Below are positions 10,701 to 23,832 of a DNA stretch of 64,000 nt, piece by piece. The position numbers were made by a program, and so were the translations under genes. The DNA comes from Phaeotremella fagi (taxonomy: Eukaryota; Basidiomycota; Tremellomycetes; Tremellales; Phaeotremellaceae). The DNA is taken from the NCBI GenBank assembly GCA_001599715.1, contig BCHU01000005.1:1240001-1304000 (forward strand). The letters run 5' to 3'. Position 1 is the first letter of the stretch, and every line of letters begins with the position of its first letter. Under the pieces are notes generated by a model, which searched no databases, was not told where the DNA came from, and saw nothing but the letters and a program-made list of their open reading frames with translations.

Positions 10701-12294
10701 TAGTTAATCTATTACAGTATGATTGTCGATGATGATATCGATGCAATCATTCGTCGAGGTGAAGAGAAGACGGCAGACCTTAACAAGAAATATGTCGGTC
10801 TTAATCTTGATGATTTGAACAACTTCAAATCGGAGAGTATGGTCAACACATGGGAAGGTCAAGAGTACGGTGCCAAGGCGAGTTGATTGCATCGGTAAAC
10901 GAGCAGAAAACTGACATTGCCTTCACAGCGCAAGGGATTGATATGGATTGAACCTGCCAAGAGAGAACGTAAAGGCAATTACTCTGTTGATCAGTACTAC
11001 AGAGATAGTTTGAAGATTGGCGGTGCAAGTTCGAAACCCGATAAACCCAAGGTACCACGATTACCGAAACAGGTCCATATCAACGACTTCCAATTCTACG
11101 ACCCCCGTTTGGTAGAATTGCAGAATCGCGAGTTTGATCACCACCGAGTAAGTTGGTATTACTTCCTTCGAATCTTTATCACTGACTTGTTTTTGCCTTT
11201 GTAGAAAGCTCAAAATTACATTGTCCCCAGTCGTCAACCTGAAGAAGGTGAGACAGCCGAGGAAGTCGAAGCCGAAATCGCTGAAGAGCAAGAAAGGATC
11301 AATAACTGTGAGTGACAAGTGGAATCGTTCGTTCTCACTTGACTGACACTACGTTAGCTGAACCATTGACGGAAGAGGAGATTGCTGAAAAAGACAGTCT
11401 AGTGGAATCTGGTTTCCCAGATTGGCAAAGACGTCATTTACAGATGTTCATCAAGGGACTTGAGAGATATGGCCGTGACAGTCTGGATAAAGTTGCTTTG
11501 GAAGTGTTGGACCATTCTGAAGAAGATGTCAGAGCATACGCAGCAGTCTTCTTTGAAAGATATACCGAGGTTAAAGGTGAGTTGTCGCTCGGAGATAATC
11601 GAGTTGTAACTGACAGAACGAATTGTAGACCACGAAAAATACATGGAAAGAATTAAAGCAGGTGAAGATAAACTTCGTGAACAACAGGAAAGAATCACAG
11701 CTTTACATCGTAAAGTCAAATCATGCAGTTATCCAATGCAAGAGTTGAAGATCCAGTATGGTCAAAATAAAGGTAAACAATATAACGATGAAGAAGATCG
11801 ATTCTTGTTGGTCAGAATGCATCACCACGGTATCGACAGAGACGATTGTTATGACCTGATAAAGAGGGACATCGGTGAATGGCCATTGTTCAGGTTAGTC
11901 TTTTACTTTTTTGATTTTATCAATGATGGTCGTGTTAAACGTCTTTAGATTCGATTGGTTCTTGAAATCCAGAACTCCTGAGGAGTTAAGACGAAGAGGT
12001 ACAACACTTTTACTGTGTGTTATGAAAGATCCAGTTGAAGATGAGAAAGATAAAAAGAAGGGTGGCAAGGTTGGTTAAGATTTCTCTGTCGTATCAAACC
12101 ACAGAATCGCTTTATTAACTTCCCCCTCTAGAAACGTCCTTTCGATGATCTCAAAAACGGTAATTCAAGAGATACAACTCCTGTTTCCAATGCTGGTGAC
12201 AAGAAATCTCGTAAGTGGTTATAAAGATGACACCATTTCATTTTACTGATGATGATCTTTTTCCATACATTTAGATAAAAAGAAGAAAGCATAG
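7800..12294 (+). CDS. ISW1: ISWI-family chromatin-remodelling ATPase
   Basis: Nucleosome-spacing SNF2 ATPase of about 1,094 aa spliced from 23 exons. Walker A is GLGKT after ADEM (exons 7-8). The DEAH box is [11 protein letters not shown], with motif [15 protein letters not shown]. The helicase C lobe carries FSQMSR and [10 protein letters not shown], and the arginine-finger motif is [11 protein letters not shown]. The C-terminus has HAND ([13 protein letters not shown]), SANT ([20 protein letters not shown]) and SLIDE ([19 protein letters not shown]) regions, which separate ISWI from SWI2 and CHD classes. ISW1 versus ISW2 orthology cannot be decided here. Exon 1 is the ATG alone. Exon 12 is only 14 nt (9904-9917). 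The intron at 10878 uses a GC donor (AAG|GCGAGT). The protein ends in a lysine-rich tail (KKKKA). Confidence 0.96.
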
Positions 12295-12967
12295 ATTGAG
12301 ATTATATTTGATTATTAATTTGTACTCTTGTTTCGATGCTCTTATTACATGTTTTTTTCCCCTTTCATTCCGTGATAGAAGTTGTTCTCTCGAACAAATT
12401 GTATACCCGGTGATGAGATGTTACAAGATACCTTCTCAACGTGATTTTGCAATCACCATAAGTGGACGTGACGTTTTACTTGCACCTAATGAGCAACCGT
12501 CAAATGTCAATTGGTAAAGAGCCAGAATAAATGCAGAAAAGAGAAATCAACGATTCGAGAAACTAACTACTGCTACGATATATATGAGAAGAAGAGAAGG
12601 ACGAAAAGGTGGTACTGAATTAAATGAAAGCAAACGAAAAAAAAGAAATTATCCGAGCATTGGAATGAAAAAAAATATAAAAATAAAAATTAATGAAATA
12701 TTAAAACAGGAATGTGGAAGATGATGAACTGTATATATACATGAAACAGGATCGTGTGTTTGACAAAAGCGAATGAATGATGGTGATGTGAGTGCCAAGA
12801 GGATATACGTGCGATGGGTAGTTGTCAATGAAGATTTGTGAGCATGGATGGAAATGATAGGGATAGAATTCGTATATGATAAATGTTATGGATATATGAT
12901 ATATATGTCAGTCAACCCATTTTCGAGGGTTGATTGATGAAGAAATTCAAGATAAAATCCCCCATGA
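12295..12967. other. Convergent intergenic region (ISWI/Kin4-like)
   Basis: A/T-rich, with poly-A blocks near 12,640-12,710 and repeated ATATAT stretches near 12,730 and 12,890. It presumably holds the 3' UTRs of both genes. No coding signal seen. Confidence 0.5.
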
Positions 12968-15900
12968 TTAATGGGTAAGAGTTTCGCAACGTCTAAACAA
13001 GGGGGATCAGTCTCTGATGATTACCAAGTTCTCATGGAGATAAGACTTACTCTAAAACAGTTTGATAAATGAATTTGAATGACCAAACACTACCCCGTAA
13101 TCTCTTGATATTCAATAGATACAAACCAGGCAAGTTTTTGATTTTACACAATTCAACGTTGAATTTGACTTCGTCACCGTTATCAACCCTGATTCCCCGA
13201 TAATCAGTTTCAGATGGATCCTTCATAAGAAAAACGCGTCAGGACTCACGAATGTTCACCATACAACGGTTCGTGGGGTGTCATTCCTAACGCTGGAGAA
13301 GCTAATCCAGCTGATGATGCGGTTGGTGAACCCAACATATCACTTTCGCTTCTTGACATGGTTGGGTTAGCTGATGAATACGAACTTCCACGTCGGAGGA
13401 GCATTCCCTTGAGTGATGAACCGGAAAGTAAACCTGATGGACTGGAGGACATTGGTAATCCACGAGAATCGAGCTTTGTAATCAAGTCAGTCAATGAGAT
13501 GTTTCTATGGATGATGGATAGACATACCCTGTTGATAGATGCACTACCGATTAAATTGAATGGACTCAATCCAGATCCAGTACTGATAACACTAGAAAGA
13601 CCCAATCCAGTCGTAGCACCAGATTTCTTCCTTCTCACACGCGTACATCTCAATCTGAAATCGTTCTCCTTCTTAATCTCCATACCCATAGTTTGTAAAA
13701 CTCTGATCACTTCAGCCATAACTTCCTGGGGTGGACGTGAAGATAAAGCAGATTGATCAACTAATCCAGTGTGGACTTGCATTTTACTCTCAATATGTGA
13801 AGAGTAAGTTGAAGGAGAAATTGGGGAGGTGGGTGGTGGCATTCTGGCTGTGTCATTTGCTGGTGATGGTGCACGATGAGATTTAGATCTTGAAGGTACT
13901 GGGATGTTCGAGTTTGAAGCTGGAAGATCTGAGGTTGAGATGTTGGTCTTATTAACGGCTGAGGATAGTGGAGTACGACCAGTTGAGGGAGGTGCAGCTA
14001 ATCGAACACGAGATTCGGCGGTTGTAGCAGAGCTTTGAACAGATGACGGTCCGAAATCAGTGACAACAACTGCTGGTGTACCATCATGACCGATACTACT
14101 AGTTGACGACATGGCCAAAGCGAGATTAGCATCCACTTGTTCTCGATTCTTGATTTCAGATCTTGGGACGCTAGTTGAAACCCGAACGAAAGAGCTGTTT
14201 GAATCGTTTCGAACACCAGCAGTCTTGAGGCCAGCCAAGGTATCTTTAGCCAAACTCTTTCTTCGGAACCAATCCATGACCTTCTTCGCGGCGCTACTTG
14301 AAGCAGTCTTGGGACCTGGATGATTACCTTTGGCGGCAACAGCGTCGATAGTGACGACTGATGGTGAGCTGGGTGCACGATCATGTGCTGACTGGGGTTG
14401 AATACCTTCAGAATCGATGATAACCGGAGACACAGTTTTCAACGAAGCACTTTGCAAAGCTGGTGTGACTGGATTGGGAGTTTGAGCGCCAGAGGATCGA
14501 GTAATCGAGTTTGATCTTATGTAAATGTCAGTATACTAATCAAATATTGCTTCAAAAAGACTCACCTTGAAACGATAAGTTGTAAAGTTTTTCTTCTGGA
14601 CTTCTTCTCCTCTCCATCAGGCGCAGTACTGGGTCGAGCCATCGATGATCTTTTGGTATGACCCAGAGCCTTTCCTTCAGCAGCTTGGATAGCCGCAGCG
14701 GAAGCACCAGAACTTGGAGGAAGTCGACGTTCATCAGATGATGAAGTCTGTCCAAGAAGTTTGGCAAGGCCGAATTTGTCCAAAGACATACCTTTTCTTG
14801 CACGATCGCGTTTTGGTGGAGGGATGTTTGGTAAACCTGCAGAATTGAGGGGAGTTGGTTTGTCTGTCGTTTCTGATCTGACGGGTAGCTGGTTTGCAGG
14901 AAGAGACGCTGTTCTTTGAGGAGCATAGACGACGCTTGGTTTCTTGGCGTGACGAGATGCTTTCGGTGTGACAGTGTTGGGAATAGCTTTGGGAGTACCA
15001 GGAAGTTCATCAGTAGCACTTGCTCGAGGAGTCGATGGTGATCCAACAATGTCTGGTAAGTGATTGGTCTTGACAGGAGTAGATGGATCGGTAGTGACTG
15101 GAAGAGGAAGTGGGATGTTTGGTGGAGTAAGTGGCGTCTGTACAGCAGATCGAACTGGACTTGGTTGTTCTGAACGTGGAGCTTCGTTCTCTGACCCAGA
15201 CTCCATCTCCACATCGCTCGCCGTAGCTTGAGGAACTTGTAGCCCAGCTTCCTTGGCTTTTCCAGTTTGGATATTCAAACCTAATCCCTTGGATTCCATT
15301 GCCTCTTTCATCCTCTCATATGAAGCTTCACCGTCATATTCAACCTGGATAGTATGTCTGTTCTTGTTCGATGACATTGGAGGTTTGACTTCTGGAACTG
15401 GTTGAATCTCTGGAGCAGACGTACCAAGAATGGTGGTAGTTGGTTGAAGGGTGGTCGCAGCTGACATTGACTCTGAACGTACTCGTGGTGGTAAGACATC
15501 AGGTTGAGCATAAGCACCGGGTATAGGTAGGTCATCGACTTCTGCAGGAGCAGAAGGTAGAGGAATAACTGGAGGCATTCGACCAGCATTACCAAGGTAT
15601 TCCGGCATTGTAGTTGTACTGGGTAAAGCGCTGTGATGTCTCTCTTTCGATCGTCGATTCTGATCGAGCATCGAAGAGGTAATCGAAGTTCCTGGACGAC
15701 TACTTTGACTTCTCTGAACGAAAGTCGCGTTCTTCGCCTCCATTTGAATCCTCTTTCGTTCAGCCAATTCCCTTTTGGCAGCTTGACTCTTCTTGTACAT
15801 GTTGGTCTGGAAAGTAACCTCTTGATCTTCAACCGAGCGTGAGAACAATTCATGATGAGCTGAAAGCCAAGGATGACTCATGATATCGGGGATCGTACAT

Positions 15901-17281
15901 CGATATTGAGGATTGGGTACCAACATGATCTGAAGAAGATGTTTGGCTTGAGATGTCATATGATCGGGAAAGTTGAGTTTCGTACTCATGATATACTTGT
16001 AAAGAAGGTTGATGTTGTCCCCGTCTGGATTAGCTGGATCGTCGTCGTAAGGTAAGAAACCTGATAGCATGGCATAAAGAATAACACCACATGACCAGAT
16101 ATCCACAGCTGAACCAACGTAGAGACCTTCAGATACAACCAATTCCGGTGCAGCATAGCATGGACTACCACAACTTGTTGCCATCAAATCGTCTTGTTGA
16201 TGTTCGAAACGATTGGCGAAACCGAAATCAGTGATGATGATGTTTCTATGTTTGTCTAGTAAAAGATTCTCTAATTTCAGATCTCGATGGACGATATGTT
16301 TCTTGTGTAGATAGTCAACACCAGAGATGAGTTGAGCGAATAATTTAGCAGCGTCCTTTTCTTTGAGGTAACGATTAGCGAGAATGTGATCAAAAAGTTC
16401 TCCACCTGTTTCAACGATTAGCATCAAGCGATTGATCACGAGGACGTACCTCCTGCAAATTCCAACACGATCCCAATATACTTCTCAGTATCTATGACAT
16501 CAAACATTCTAACGATATTTGGATGTTTCAAAGTTTTCAACACGTCAATTTCTCGTTCAACCTTACTTGCTCGAACCTCGTCATCCAAACTTCCCCTTCT
16601 GATCAACTTGATTGCAACCTCTACACCGTATTCCGTATGAACACCCAACTTGACTTTTCCAAATTCACCCTCTCCTAAAGTTTGAAGGAGGACATAAGGA
16701 CCGAAAGCTACTGTTGGTCGTCGAGGATGGGCAGATCGATATGCGGCGACTGATGGGTGAAGAACGTATTCATCAGTGAGGTGATCTGGACGCGGTGGTG
16801 ATGGATTTTTTAGAGTCGTTGAAGGATTATGAGATTGACGTTTCCGACTAGCTGCTGATGCTGATGCTGATTGAGCTGAATGGGAATGGGAAGATGCGTG
16901 AGCAGTGGAAGTTGATGCGATTGGCTCTGGAACGGGTAAAGGGAGGGGCATTGTTGGTGAATAATTAGGTCGAGAACGTGATGAAGAGGTTGAACGAGAT
17001 TGAGGTGTATCGTGTTCTTGTTGTTGTTGCTGTTGTTGGGATTCACCTTCTAACGGTGAGGGTCTTCTAGATATATGACCAATTTGAGGTTTAGTTGATG
17101 ACAAAGATGATTGTGATGATGCTGATGGAACCGTTACGCCAGCAGCGAAAAGAGGAGGTGCGATTTGAACGGGTGGTGGTGCGAAAGGAGGGGGAGTTGA
17201 GTATCTTGGTGATTGCGACGTACTCGTATGAGGAGCAGAGAAGGGATCCGACATGGGATAAGAAAGAATCGATGTCATCAA
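12968..17281 (-). CDS. KIN4: Kin4-type CAMKL Ser/Thr protein kinase with KA1 domain
   Basis: 1,366 aa in five exons (17281-16450, 16405-14566, 14515-13250, 13188-13051, 12992-12968). After a disordered Q/S/P-rich N-terminus the kinase starts GPYVLLQTLGEGEFGKVKLG with VAIKLIRR, then HRDLKLEN, DFGFAN and GSPCYAAPELV. The insert DDDPANPDGDNINLLYKYI is typical of yeast Kin4, a spindle-position checkpoint kinase. A long disordered region holds VMDWFRRKSL, and the C-terminal KA1 domain has VIRVLQTMGMEIKKENDFRLRC ending NLPGLYLLNIKRLRG. KA1 domains bind anionic lipids. The acceptor before 13188 (TCAG|GGTTGA) is needed for the KA1 frame. ATGs at 17281, 17278 and 17251 are alternative starts. Orthology to Kin4 rather than another CAMKL kinase is inferred. 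Confidence 0.85.
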
Positions 17282-19194
17282 AATCGTGGTTTTATTGAAT
17301 TTGAGTAGGTTTGTATGTTTGTGTTGCAGGTGACGATGACACGAGGTTGGGTGGGATGGGTTGAAGGGAAAAAGTTTTTGATTGAATGGGAAAACGGTGG
17401 GAAATTAAAGACTGGATCTGATCTAGACTAAATTAGAATTTAGGATAAACAAAGTGGACAGATAGGTCAGCTCATGATCTTTTGATTCTTTTGAGTGAGG
17501 TGGAAATGAAAAGTAGAAGAAAGAAAGAAGGAATTGAAATGATGATGGTAAGTTTTATGATATAACGAATGGAAAAAGGGGGTTTGATGAAAGGTTGGTA
17601 GGGTGGGTGGGTGGGTCGGTTGGTTGAATAAACAAGTGAGTGTGGTAAGAGTACGCACCTTTCAAACCAAAGTGATGTTTACTGACAGTTCCTTCTGGAT
17701 GGATGCAATCAATTCCAATTATGTTCTTCTTATATTACACCATAGACAGCTCTACCTTCGATTCCTTCACGCCAGATGCTAGATGATAGATGATAGATAT
17801 CTTGTTGTTAAATGAAAAAGACCACTAAGTTACTGTTACTGTTACTGAATTGAGATGAGGAGATATTAAGGTCGAGGCTGAAACTATGAAACGCGGAGGG
17901 ACACACTGGTGGTGAGTGGACAGTGGTGGTGGTCAATGCGCGGGTCTACCGGTGAGGCGAGTAGCTGAATAGATGTAAAGTATTGATATATACTATCCAG
18001 ATGTGTTGAAATGATTGATGTTGAAAGGTGATGATAAAAATTATAGATGTGTATGCATACAATTCTAGTGTTGTGTTTTTGTTGTTGTTGCTGATCTTAT
18101 TGTCATTTTCATGTTTTCAATTGTCCGGTCCGTACCAATCCTCTGTGATGTGTTATTTTTTTCTTGCATTAAATTATCGTTATCAGGGTCAACAACACAC
18201 TGTAACTTAACTTAAGTAAACTAAGTACAAACTTTCTTATTTACTTTTACTTTTCCATCTATTCAAATTAAGGAGAATTCAAGGAAAATCAAGGACAAAA
18301 CGGCTTTAAGCCTTTAAGGCATTAAGGAAACGAGACGCGTAAATCTGGGCGCGTCTTAAGTCGAAAACGAGAGTTGATACTCTGAATTTATCTGGCCATA
18401 AAGATGCTTGGTATTTTGTTTACGTTGTATTGGTTCCTGGGCTTGTAACTTATAAGATTCTTTGATGATTTAAGATGCAATCCATTTCGCCTTAACGTAG
18501 AAAAGCAAGTCAACTGACTTCCAACAGATGCAACAAACAAATCGCTCAGTCATAAGTAATTTAATCACTCACGTCGTCAAGATAAGTTGTTGACGCGTTT
18601 CGAGTTTTTCAAAGTCCAATGAATCTTCTATCCTCTATTCGATTAGATCTTGATTGTATCCATTGTATCAGAACTCTAGAACATTGACAGAAGACCTACA
18701 GCTTCCGTCTCATTTGATTTCCTTTCAGGTCGCGTCAAAACAAACTCATATTACTATGTGCCTGATCGACGCCAAAGAGTCCCGAGACATTGACCTTAAA
18801 GAACGATATACCTATAGCAAAAGCTATGATAAATGATAATATAGTGGTTTCTTTATGCACTGTATCTAATTGATCTTGATCTGGAATCCATTTGTTGTTG
18901 AAATCTCAAATATAGTTGCGATGAAGTCAAGCTGAACTACTTTGAAACGAGTTGTTTCAAACTGCAAAGTGAATGTGGCAGAGTGGCACAAGTGGCAGTG
19001 GCAAACAATCATGAATAAAAAGGGAGGTGGATTTAAGCTTGGAGACCCCACTGACTGTTGACGTCGACCCAGAGTATTAACTATGCCTAACGTAAAATCT
19101 GTCTTATCCCACAAACAAAATCTTCAAAAAATGACCTCCTTAATCTAATATTCTATAATCCTACCAACATAACCATGTGTATAGTCAAATAACA
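17282..19194. other. Long divergent intergenic region
   Basis: About 1.9 kb between divergent genes. It probably holds a long 5' leader for the kinase; a possible non-coding leader intron lies near 17,655. MluI-type ACGCGT hexamers occur at 18335 and near 18593, and an inverted pair AGACGCG/CGCGTCT lies around 18333-18356. Two open frames here (about 17467-17658 on minus, 18028-18210 on plus) lack conserved features and are not called. Confidence 0.4.
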
Positions 19195-22100
19195 ATGTAC
19201 GACCAGAACAATTCAATCCCACCTTCAGCTCCAGAAATCAATATCATCTCTTCCGATCCACCATCTCCTGATCCAGCTCAACTCCCAACGAATTCAAACA
19301 CACCTTCAGTGGTGAGAAACTCTTCGCATTCCAGACCATCTTTCAATTTAGGTGCATCTGATGATGAAGATGTAGAGAGGGATGGGGAGTTTCCCCAAAG
19401 GGCCCAAACGAATCGAATCCATCGTAATCATCATTCATCATCTTCCTTAGCTGGTAGACGGAGAACTCGTTTCAACAACAATTCTGATACTGGAGGGTTA
19501 GCTCAAACTATTCCTAATTCTGATGAGGTCAATGGTGTTAGCAAAAAGAAAAGTAAGAAGAAGATAGATAAGGCTTTGCATTTGAGAATAAAGGATTTGT
19601 TCAAGAAGATGATGGCTCATAGATGGTTCAATTGGATTGCACCTAAATTGACTTGGGGTAGTATGAAACCCGTCATCAGATGTGCTTTAGCTGTAAGTAA
19701 TTGTATTCTATCAACTAAACCCACCTCTAACGAAAAATAAAGGCTTGGATTGGACTAGTCGTTCTCCTCATTCATCCCTCAGAAGATTTCATGGGTCAAG
19801 CAGCTTGTAGGTTTATCACAACACCTCCAGCTAACTGTGCAAGTTTTCGTTTTGGTGGTGGCATTCATGATCCCACCCATCCAGCCCCTCATCCAAACTC
19901 TTGAAATCTTCGCGAATTTATTCTTTTTCACCGGGACAGCTTGGGCATGGGTGGTTTTAGGTGTATTCGTAGCAGATAGGACTCGATCAGAGACAGATCC
20001 TGCGGTTATCGCAGCTGCTGAAGCTAAATGGTATGTGGATTTTATTGTCAAGTGTTGATTTCATTAGGGCATATCTCATCAATGATCCTACGACGTATCA
20101 GCGTAAAATCGTGGGTTTATGTGTACATGGGGTTTAGCTAATACGAACAAGATCTTCGACGCTACGTATCTGCAAGCTAAACCTGCTGTGGTCAGTGCTG
20201 TTTTCCTTTGCGTTGGAACAGGGGTATTGGTAAGTCCTATGGGATCCTTACATCACTAATTATTTAGCTCTGGTGGAAACTCAAAACAGCCCCTAGTCCA
20301 GCAACGTTTCCGCTTGTCCTTTCCTGTATTCTGATCGATGTCGTGAGTGGAGCAGTCATGTTGTGAGCTAAAAAATCAGAGTCTCACCATAGCCCCATTG
20401 TATCCTACACCACTTTACACCTCAGGTCTATTATTCTTCTTACCTATGACCATCCAAGCTGGTATAGCCGTCGTTATTTCTCTATTCGTATTCCCTGAAT
20501 CAGTCGGACATTCTTTTCAATCAAAATTCATCAATGTAATCGATCCACTTCACACGGCTATGATTTCAATAGAAAAATTATTCAGTGATGCCAACAAGAT
20601 CGATTCTTTCCAACTCGAAAACGATAATCTGCAAGTGGAAAACACGGATTGCGATGACAAACTCGCGACGAGAATGGATCTTTGGGCAGATAAAAGTAAA
20701 GACATCAGAGCTCAATTACTATTATCGTTAGGAGGTTTACCACCGCTCAGAGCTCAACAGCGATATCTAAACGTCGATATCAGTTACAGTAGATTACGTG
20801 GACAAGATCTAGCCGATCTTTTTGATCTACTAGCCGCTGTTCAAGTTAGATCCGGAGGGATGGCCTTCTTTTTCGACGTCATCACCGCCAACGCTAAACA
20901 TTCTCATTTGGATAGTTCAGCGTTTTCTGTTCATGAGGTTAGTCAAAGTCGACCTGGATCTAGAGCAGCTTCGATCAGGAATGGTGAAATGAGTAGAAAT
21001 AGTTGGGATGGAGATCATCAGGATGGTAATGTTACCCCTCCAATCGACGGTGATGACGTTGTTGAAGATTCTAATGCTGGTATGTTAAAGTACATTTAAG
21101 GTAGTTCTGATTCTAACGATTTTTAGCGCACGAAAGAACGTCTTACTTCAGTTCGAAACGATTACACTTTCCTGCTTTCTTACACAGAAAAAGTGAATCG
21201 CCTCACGGTACTCACGGTCATAGAGGTAGTCATATTTCGTTATTAGACCATTTGAGAAAAATGCAACAACCAGTTGGGGTGTATGAGAGTCAGAGATATA
21301 TGGATATTGAAAAGGCCTTCAGCACGTAAGCCTTCAGAATTGACGATTCTAACATACAGTGATACCGAACATGTACTTGAACAACTTGACCTCTTGGCTC
21401 AAGGTAGTTTGCCACTTGTCAGAGCATGTATGACTGCTTTGTCGACCTCTTCAACATGGCTTCTGACGGTCAACAAAGATCGTCGTGTTCTTCCTCTTCC
21501 CCGAAGACTCCGTGGATCGTCTTCAGCAAAAGTAGCAGCTGAAGAGAAAAAAGCGTCAACAAGTCTCGAAGACGTCACAGCAGAATTACAATCTGCGATT
21601 GACGATTTTAAAGAAGCCAGATTAGCGATCATCAAACCGTATCGACATCTATTCGACCCAGCCCATCCCCCAACCGAAGATATTAGTCGTAAAATCCATT
21701 ACAGGGGGTTATTCTGGGCATTCGTCGCCCAATATCATTTGATGGAATTCGCCGAGGCGTTATTAAAATTCTTAAGAGAGATGGAAGAATTAGATAGGTC
21801 TAGACAAAGTCCACAATTCTGGTCACCTGATTTCAAAACCCTATTAACACATTTACGTCAATCACATCAAGAAACGCATGTAACTGAAGGAGACGATGGA
21901 CACGATAACGACGCTGCGTTCAATGAGAACGATGATGAACTTCTTGGAGCCGCTAAAAGACGTAATCCAGAATACACACCGTTCGATAATCCCTGGTTAA
22001 ACATTCTATCTCGATTGTCAGCTTTCCCAGATATCCTTGGAAGTAGAAGTTTCATGTACGCCGTTAAAGCAGCTATCTTAACTGCTTTAACGAGTCTACC

Positions 22101-23604
22101 TGCCTTCTTTTCGAGTTCAGCGTCGTTTTATTATTATAACAGAGGAATTTGGAGTACCATCATGGCGCAATTGACGTTATCTGTTTTCTCTGGTGATACG
22201 ACTTCAGCATGGATAGCGAGATTGATCGCAACTTTTTGGGGCTGTTTGATAGGGATGGTAATCTGGTATATAGGTTCTGGGAACGGTCAAGGTAATCCAT
22301 ATGGACTGGGAGCTGTTTGCGCAGTCGCTTTTCCGTTCGCCGCTTTCTTTAGAACGTATTTCCCAGGTCAGATTTTGACGTCGGTCATGTCGACTGTTTC
22401 TATGGGTTTGGTTGTTGGATATGTGAGTTTTCACTGGTTTTCGGTGCTGATTGGATTTAGTCATATTTGAACGGTACTGTTGGACAATACACTAACGCTG
22501 AATGGGGTTGGGACGTGGCTTGGAGACGTTTCGTTTGTGTTATCATCGGTATCACCGCAGCTTGGTTATTTTGTTATTGTAAGTTGAAACATCAATTTCT
22601 TTGGAGTATGTCGGAACTGATATTTGGTTATTAGTACCACCAGTCTCGTCGGGGAAAAGAGCTATTCGACTTTCTTACGCTTTAACGATAGCTTCGGCCG
22701 GAAATATCTTGTGTGATATCTTGTCTAACGCTAATGACCACCATAACCAAATCAAGGAGAGTGTGGAAATTCGACAGAATCTTTTGACTTGGAGAAGTAA
22801 ATTGAATAAAGTAGGTTTTCTGGATTGTTAGATCTGTTTCATGAAAAACTGACAGTGAGTGAAGTTGGGAACTAGACATGCGAATATCAAATATGAATAC
22901 TCGTTACGAGGTAGATGGCCAGAGGAGAGATATAAAGTAAGTCAAATGCGTAATATCAGACCTAATGAAGTTATCAGGCCTTACTGGACACACTACAAGA
23001 TATGTTATCACTCCTCTCACAACTGAATCACGTCCTCTGTCAACTCGAACGACCATGGCGAAAAGCTTTACTCGATCGGACGAGATTATCAGATCCAGTG
23101 TTTCTAGGCGATGTGTTGGCGGTTATTAGTCTTACATCCAATGCTTTGAGAGCTGGAACTGCTTTACCTCAAATCACACCTAGTCCTTTGGTTGCTAGAT
23201 TCGTTAGTATTGTTTTTCACCAGACTGGATACAGACAAAGTACTGACGTAGATAATGTAGCGAATGGGTAAAACTAAAGGATTGGATATTTCTTCTGATC
23301 CGTCCGATCAATCGGGTGAATTACCAAGTCTAGTAACTGTCGATGGTAGGTTTATATTCCTACTTCAACCAGAAGTTAATTGTAGTTGATGATAACTGTA
23401 TTTGTTTAGTCCTTGAATCAGATAATTATATGAGATACGCTTTAGGTATTACCACGACTTACTCATTGATCGCTAGATTAGATAAAATGGTGGTCATCTG
23501 TAAAACGTACGTTCCTTACGTTGTCATAAGTATTGATTGTTTTTAGATTGTTGGGAGAGAATTTCCATGTTTCTGGTTTACATCTTGATCAGCATCAGGT
23601 TTGA
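19195..23604 (+). CDS. Large ArAE/FUSC-like membrane transporter (ER transporter 6TM / DUF2421 family)
   Basis: 1,247 aa in 16 exons. It has a cytosolic Ser-rich N-terminus, then a first 6-TM block (AWIGLVVLLIHPSEDFMG, FVLVVAFMIPPIQ, FFFTGTAWAWVVLGV, then FLCVGTGVLLWWKLKTAPSPA and LYTSGLLFFLPMTIQAGIAV). A long cytosolic middle is followed by a second 6-TM block (AILTALTSLPAFF, GVVCAV-type segments, VIIGITAAWLFC) and a C-terminal DUF2421-like cytosolic domain. This layout matches fungal brefeldin-A-sensitivity/ArAE proteins, presumed exporters of organic acids or lipids in ER or plasma membrane; substrate unknown. Two introns are extremely small: 20103-20137 (35 nt; an alternative 41-nt intron ending AACAAG also keeps frame) and 21326-21359 (34 nt). 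The stop codon sits inside a GATTTT microsatellite. Confidence 0.85.
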
Positions 23605-23638
23605 TTTTGATTTTGATTTTGATTTTGATTTTTTTTGA
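23602..23638. repeat. (GATTTT)n microsatellite at a stop codon
   Basis: Five to six consecutive GATTTT units followed by a T run. The first TGA is the stop of the upstream transporter; every unit repeats a TGA in that frame. Confidence 0.9.
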
Positions 23639-23832
23639 TTTTTGGTTAGAAAGGGATTTCTATCTGTACAAATCGTTATAGTCGTGAATAATGATCCGAA
23701 TGTATAGGCTATATGCATGACATGAAATAGATTATCTACAAAAGATCTAGTCGTTTATGGTACATTACAAGCAAAGTAATCAATCCTCGTTCTACCTTAC
23801 ATTCGGCGATTACTCACTTCCCACTCCATCCA

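Noticed and set aside
12600..12960. AT-rich stretch after ISWI as a possible origin or transposon end
   Set aside because: No repeats, target-site duplications or origin motif; ordinary convergent 3' UTR composition explains it.
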